From Humulus lupulus (taxonomy: Eukaryota > Streptophyta > Magnoliopsida > Rosales > Cannabaceae), in the NCBI RefSeq assembly GCF_963169125.1, contig NC_084795.1, forward strand, positions 130,923,701-130,987,700: a stretch of 64,000 bases of DNA. The letters are read 5' to 3'. The stretch's first letter is position 1; every line of letters starts with the position of its first letter. The position numbers and the translations under genes are program-made. Below the pieces are notes generated by a model. The model did not search any database. It saw nothing but the letters and a program-made list of their open reading frames with translations, and was not told the DNA's origin. Shown here one piece after another: positions 59,174 through 64,000 of this stretch.

Positions 59174-59860
59174 GTACTATTCGATTCCCATGCCTGTATA
59201 TGATTATGAAAATCTGTAAAATATGTTTTCAAAATATTTTTTTGTGGTTGGTTCATGGTCTTTGTTAGCATCTTTCTTTTTCACTATAATACTAATTTTT
59301 AAATTGGGGTTTTCATTTCTATTTATTCGTGACTGAGCTAATGTTTGGTTTAACTTGTTTAATGGTGTAGATCAATGCAAGATGATGATTTATATTTAGT
59401 TTGAGTGGTCTGCATATAGAGAGAAGGCTAGATATGAGATTAATATACTTAGTATTACTTTGGAAGTGTAGTTGACATTTTTTAGGTCGTAATGCCTTTA
59501 TATGGTTAAGTTATACTCAGTATTACTCAGCATTTATTGTTGAAGTTTTAAAATTTTCTCTGTTTTGAAATCTTTTACTCTTCAATAAAATGTAGAATAT
59601 GCTGCATAATTTTTCTGAAAAAGACCAATTTAAACCAAGCAGTCTCTTCAATAAAATGTAGAATATGTTGCTTTGAATCTGCATGTACTACTAGCTTTGT
59701 TCTATATTTATTATACACTTCATGAAGTTGTTTAAGGTGGATGTAGATTTAATTATGGAACTTTGAACCCAACTTTGTATAAACCCCGTTACCTTGAATG
59801 ACAACTTCTCCATAATTTTTTCATAACAGGGTAATGCTTCCTTGAGTTGTCCATTATTCC
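59174..59860. other. Non-coding spacer between gene fragments
   Basis: AT-rich; a 'cttcaataaaatgtagaatatg' sequence occurs twice (about 59581 and 59647). No LRR-coding sequence precedes the kinase fragment. Confidence 0.45.
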
Positions 59861-60593
59861 TTTGAGTATCTCCACCATGGCTGTCAGAGGCCAGTTATTC
59901 ATAGAGATGTTAAGAGCAGTAACCTTTTGTTGGACCAGACTTGGAAGCCTAGGATTGTTGATTTTGGATTGGCTAAGATTGTTCAAACCAGTGGGGATTG
60001 GACTCATGTCATTGTTGGGACACTTGGCTACATTGCTCTAGGTAATAATTAACTTTTTTTTATTGAATTGGGGAAAATAAATTATTTTGCAGTCTATTTT
60101 TACCAATTGTTTTATATATACAAGTGTAGAAGTATGTTATGTTATGTCATTGGTAAGTTTGTTTTTGTTTTGGTGTTTTTCAGAGTATGCATACACCTAC
60201 AAAATCAACGAGAAGAGAGATGTTTATAGCTTTGGAGTGGTGTTAATGGAGTTGGTCATAGGAAAGAGGCCAGTGGAGCCAGAGTTTGGAGAGAACAAGG
60301 ACATAGTTCATTGGGTTTATAAAAAATTCAAGAGCCAAGAGAGTGTGACTGATTTGGTGGACTCAAGCATATCAGAGGCTCAAAAAGAAGATGCCCTTAA
60401 AGTGCTGAAAATTGCAGTGCATTGTACATCACAGGTTCCAACTCTAAGGCTCTCCATGAGAACGGTAGTTCATATGTTGGAAGAGGTCGAACCTTGCCAA
60501 CTCACTTCCGTAAGTGTTGTTAAAGAAGGTGAAAATGGCCATGGCCAATTGAACAATGGCACCAAGATGATGTTAGAGAAGCCAAACTACTAA
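59861..60593 (+). pseudogene. LRR receptor-like kinase fragment, C-terminal half of kinase
   Basis: Exon 1 (59861-60041) begins abruptly at 'EYLHHGCQRPVIHRDVKSSN', with catalytic HRD and N, then 'IVDFGLAKIV' (DFG) and 'GTLGYIAL'. A GT...AG intron (60042-60183) follows. Exon 2 (60184-60593) reads 'EYAYTYKINEKRDVYSFGVV', 'GKRPVEPEFGENKDIVHWVY' and ends at TAA 60591. The sequence resembles the RLK7/HAIKU2-type (LRR XI) receptor kinases. The usual APE triplet is ALE. The extracellular LRRs, transmembrane segment and kinase N-lobe (including the ATP lysine) are absent, so it cannot be an active kinase. The retained intron shows it derives from genomic DNA, not from a processed mRNA. Confidence 0.85.
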
Positions 60594-60720
60594 TCAGCTT
60601 TGGATTTTTTTTTCTTCTCAGTTAGAGAGTTTGTATGTACCATTATGCAACGGCTTAAACAATAGGCTTCATAGTCATTTGCCCTGGTTTTTTTATAGGC
60701 TCAGTTGTATATGAACTATT

Positions 60721-60942
60721 TTGGAAGAAGTAAATGATAATAATATTAGTAGCAAAGCATTCCATGAACTTGTTTCTATGAACAGCACAAGGCTTACTAG
60801 TCCTTTTTTGATCTATGGAATAAAGGGTCTACAAGAGTTTAAAATTAAGGACAAAGAAAATGCCATAAAAATAAAAGGCCAACAAGTTAATTTGGAAGAG
60901 TTTTTGGGCCTCTTAGATAGGTCAACAATTTCAAGTGTATGA
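60721..60942 (+). CDS. Unrecognised 73-codon open frame
   Basis: Open frame starting MEEVNDNNISSKAFHELV and ending TGA 60940-60942. Composition (Lys, Glu, Leu, Ile) is protein-like rather than AT-noise, and it lies 130 bp downstream of the kinase fragment on the same strand. I do not recognise a domain. It may be one exon or fragment of a captured gene. Confidence 0.3.
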   Translation: MEEVNDNNISSKAFHELVSMNSTRLTSPFLIYGIKGLQEFKIKDKENAIKIKGQQVNLEEFLGLLDRSTISSV

Positions 60943-61190
60943 GAGGATATACTTGCTTTGTATTGAATATTTGTTGAATATCCAAATCAATAGTCACGAG
61001 AGCTTTATTTTGGTTTAATTAGAACTTATTATTATCTTAATTAAAGTCACTTAATTAATCGAGTATTCTATTGTGTTAGTTCATAGATATCCTTGTGATC
61101 TCGAGTCACAGAGTCAGTAAGATATTTTTGGATAAATATTAAATTTTGAAATTTAAGATTATTTGGATATTATTAATATGATCTTTTTTT
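60943..61190. other. AT-rich spacer
   Basis: Nothing identifiable. Confidence 0.4.
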
Positions 61191-61520
61191 ACTATAATTT
61201 TCTTATTTTTTATTTTAAAATAATAAATAGTGGTCACAAAAAATATTTTTATTTTTTAGTTTAGAAAATGAAAATAAAAAATAAACATTCCAAAAAAAAT
61301 GTTTACCAAACATGTTTTTTATTTTTTATTTTTTAAACAAAAAATAAAAATAAAAGTTACCAAACACATTTTTATTTTTATTTTTAAAAAACAGAAAACA
61401 AAAATAGTTACCAAACGCATTTTTATTTTATAAAAATTAAAAAATATAAAACAAAAATATATTTTTATTTTTGAGTTTAAAAAATTTAAAAACAAAAATT
61501 TTACCAAACGCAACCTTTAT
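61191..61520. repeat. Tandem hAT-type terminal motifs
   Basis: 'ttaccaaacgcatttttatttt' recurs four times (about 61300, 61358, 61409, 61500) between A/T-rich stretches. This is the complement of the 'gcgtttggtaa' ends seen in many plant hAT MITEs, suggesting nested insertions into one another. Confidence 0.5.
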
Positions 61521-62217
61521 TTGTCTCTTTTATACTATTTGTCAAATTGAACCCATCCTTATTTATTTAACATATTATATTTTATTATTATTATTTTACT
61601 TTTGTTGTTCGTATTTTGGTCATCCGACACATGGTAATTAGGAGAAATTAGCAATAGGCCATGAAGTCCTCGGGGTGCTAGTTTCTCGATGTGATCCAGT
61701 TTGGTTGAGTCGGAGATGTCTCCAGGTGTGGCAACGCCCTGAGGTCTTCTCTCGGGCGAGGATGCCTCCAAGTGAGACCACGTTCTGAGCCCATTTCCGA
61801 AGCATGGATATCTCCGGGTGAGGCCATGCCCTAATGCCTCCCACTCTCACTCGGCCATTCTCTAAGTCCAGGGCTCTAGTCCTCAGGCCCGAAATTAATG
61901 ACGGGTTTCAATCAATGCAGGTGTGGGCCTCGAGAGAATCGTGTGACAACTTTTTGGTGATCCTCGATTAGTGGTGTCGTGTTCGTACACTCGACAATCG
62001 GCATTTCCCACAACACCGCCTGACATGGGCAAACATGCGCCGCACCCTAACAGTCCCAGATATGCTCCCCATAAAGTTGGTGTGTGACTTTCTGCAATGG
62101 GCCCCGTAGGATTCGCGTGTGCCATAGTCTTTATTTTAACACAACCCTTTATGTATTAACTAAACATTAATACCCTAATATTAATGAGAGATGATTAACA
62201 TTAATGACTCCAGCCTC

Positions 62218-62225
62218 TATAAATA
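62218..62225 (+). promoter_or_regulatory. TATA box of the second Tat-like LTR
   Basis: TATAAATA followed by GGGTTGGGG, the same context as the TATA box at 3914. Confidence 0.6.
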
Positions 62226-62527
62226 GGGTTGGGGTATCTCCTTGTAAATGGTTCGATTTTTTAGAGAGAGAAACTCTGTACTCAGTGCAATATATAAGCT
62301 GCCTAGGAATCACCATTGAAGCTTGCTACTACAAGCTTCAAGCTCACTAAATAATAGAGACTTGAACCACATGCTCTTACCAGGGCTCTTTTATAGCTTG
62401 AACCATGTAAAACCCTTTATTTTTTCCTTATTTTTTCTTTAGTCTCTCAGATTAAGTTGACAGTGAAAAAGACAGTCAATATTTTGGTGATTTCATTGAG
62501 AGCTTGAAGGAATCTTGAAAAACAGTC

Positions 62528-63270
62528 ATGGTGACCACTCGAAGTAATGCATTAGACGATACTACTCCTCATGTCGCAACTAAGGGAGGAGAAACCAGTC
62601 ACATGTAGCTGCAAGACCACCCTGACACGGTGGAGGACTATGACAAAAATGTCGAGTACAACAGCATGGACGATGTCATGGATGACGGGCGCGACGATGA
62701 ATACTATGAGGAAGAATATCTTCACTCCATGGACGCGGAGGAGACACCAGAAGTGGTGACGCTCTGTGACCAGGTGGCCGCTCAACAGTAGAAGATCGAT
62801 ACCCAAGAGGGTAACATCGCCGCCTTGCAAGAGATAGTTAGCGCCAAGAGGGCTGCGAGTGGACCCCCATGGTGAAGTACCATCTGGGCGGGCAGTTGGT
62901 GTATCCCTTGTGCCCCCAGCTGGAATGCCACCTGTCGCTCCAACTGCTGTGCCTCTCGAGCACCCGGTTGGGATGGCGCCAGATCCGCCAGGTGGCGTGC
63001 CTCCCGTACACCCAACTAGAGATGGAACCCCACCTATGCCACAAGACCGTGGCAAAGGTAAGGTTGACGATAACTCTGTTCCCAAATCAAAGAAGGCTCG
63101 TTAGAACCTCAAATACAACCAGGTCCCGAGCCAAACTGGCGTAGGTGAAGGCCGAGGAGCCCAAGGACACTGCCAAGCCACTAGCGCCCGTGGAGCCCGG
63201 GGTGTTCCGCCCAGGCCCGCCAATACGGATCGCGCGAGGCTTGAAGGTGGTGTCCCCCAAGCACCTCTAT
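62528..63270 (+). pseudogene. gag start of the second Tat-like element
   Basis: The frame from ATG 62528 has acidic residues ('DGRDDEYYEEEYLHSMDAEE') and a short coiled segment ('NIAALQEIVSAKRAASG'), like other Tat gag N termini. Three in-frame TAG stops break it. Overlapping open frames in other phases (62552-63085 minus, 62869-63144 plus) arise from the GC-rich sequence and look like shadows. Confidence 0.5.
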
Positions 63271-64000
63271 TGGGAATTGTGCCCTTAAAGCAATTGTAGT
63301 TGCCAATGGTTTTAATGAAATGAATAAATAAATTGAATTATTGTGTATATGTAGCTTATGTATTATATGATTGTTAATAATATTAAGTAAATATCAGAAA
63401 ATTCTCAAGTTCATCTATGTGGTCTCAATCTCATATTGGTATGAGAGGATCGAGATTGAGATAATGGACTTAAATAGTTCGCACTAAAATAAAATTGTGG
63501 AATCTTCAGATTAATTACTGCTAGTACGGTCCACTAGTATTATGAATACATGTGACCTAGATCTAGATTACTAGTGTAGTAGGACACTTTAGTGGAGGTA
63601 CTTTGCATACTGAGAGTATGTAGAACTGGACCAGATGTGATTTTGATAATACTTGTTTAAATATCATTTTGTAGTATTATAAAACACATCAACTGATGAT
63701 CATGTACAAACTGATCTTAATCCTCAAGTTACTGTGAACTCCTATATATGTCATTTGATCATTTGATTCATGCATTACAGTTTGTCAGAATGATCAGGTT
63801 AAGAACTATTGTTTTGGGGACTCAATGATGTATATGGATGGAGACATAGCATATGGAATCTATACATTCTTATAAATTGAATGATGGTTCCCTATTGGGT
63901 TAGCTTTTGGAATTGAAAAGGTTATTGACGTCAAATTCATAATTAGATTATGAATTAACCTTCACTAGTAAAGTCAATGGCACACTAGGAAACAAGATAT
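63271..64000 (+). mobile_element. LTR (start TGGGAATTGTGCCC) running off the window
   Basis: An abrupt change from GC-rich gag to AT-rich sequence at 63271 starts with TGGGAATTGTGCCC, an LTR-like start. Only the first 730 bp are in the window; the other end and target duplication (candidate TCTAT 63266-63270) cannot be checked. There is a hairpin at 63423-63461. Confidence 0.45.
63423..63461. other. Hairpin in the terminal LTR
   Basis: TCTCAATCTC and GAGATTGAGA form the outer stem, CTCATA and TATGAG the inner stem. Confidence 0.6.

Larger units (their letters stand above)
61590..63270 (+). mobile_element. 5' end of a second Tat-like retrotransposon, truncated
   Basis: The LTR (start uncertain, about 61590; end CAATA at 62481) has TATAAATA at 62218 and is followed by TTTTGGTGATTTCATTGAGAG, nearly the same post-LTR sequence as the full-length Tat element. 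ATG 62528 opens a gag-like frame ('MVTTRSNALDDTTP', 'VTLCDQVAAQQ') with stops at about 62604, 62789 and 62874. It is cut off at 63270 by another LTR, so pol is not seen in the window. Confidence 0.65.

Overview
The window looks like eudicot plant nuclear DNA. It is AT-rich, has spliced genes with GT...AG introns, and is dominated by nested LTR retrotransposons, Mutator-like (MULE) and small inverted-repeat elements. The species cannot be fixed from sequence alone. Only one clearly intact host gene is present: a six-exon protein phosphatase 2A catalytic subunit gene (55467-57745, minus strand, 306 codons).

Left third (0-26 kb). A minus-strand DUF1985/Ulp1-protease-like gene of the type carried by ULP-bearing MULEs runs from about 26.2 kb to 1.7 kb. 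An 18.4-kb Ty3/gypsy Tat-lineage element (2892-21324; 1364-bp LTRs, TSD ATAGG) splits it. A copia-type solo LTR (23497-25357, TSD ATATT) splits it again, and a CACTA-type element (23727-24724, TSD TCA) sits inside that LTR. The Tat element has gag, protease, RT, two RNase H domains and integrase on the plus strand. On the opposite strand, downstream of pol, it carries a two-intron gene with a Transposase_28-like domain. Two solo LTRs of another gypsy family (12724-14831 and 15658-18113) are inserted in that antisense gene.

Middle (26-52.6 kb). After a stretch of AT-rich DNA with small inverted-repeat elements comes a large MULE (about 29.88-52.57 kb) with long, diverged terminal inverted repeats. 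It holds a decayed plus-strand MuDR-type transposase gene (30.4-33.65 kb) and a convergent minus-strand DUF1985/Ulp1-like gene (51.9 to 34.4 kb). In both genes the first intron ends in an array of CCTCGA words, and a third array separates the two 3' ends. A 13.7-kb Athila-type gypsy element (34625-48310) lies in an intron of the Ulp1-like gene, between the exons for catalytic His/Asp and catalytic Cys. Its 3' LTR carries two more solo LTRs (43032-45569, 45745-48094) in opposite orientation.

Right end (52.6-64 kb). A probable non-autonomous inverted-repeat element, the PP2A gene, then a run of gene fragments (MZT1/GIP1-like, the C-terminal half of a receptor-kinase domain, an unrecognised ORF), hAT-type terminal repeats, the 5' end of a second Tat-like element (about 61.6-63.27 kb) and an LTR that interrupts it and leaves the window.

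The most interesting signals are not genes. Nearly every element family here has a small patch of repeated, CpG-containing, near-palindromic words (GGTCCGATCGGACC, AGCGCTACAGCGCT, GACATGTCGC, GGCGCAATAGCGCC, CCTCGA, GTAACTGGTTAC). In the Tat element the same palindrome lies upstream of the LTR TATA box and upstream of the antisense gene. The solo-LTR family also keeps an AG|GT double splice-site motif in all four copies.
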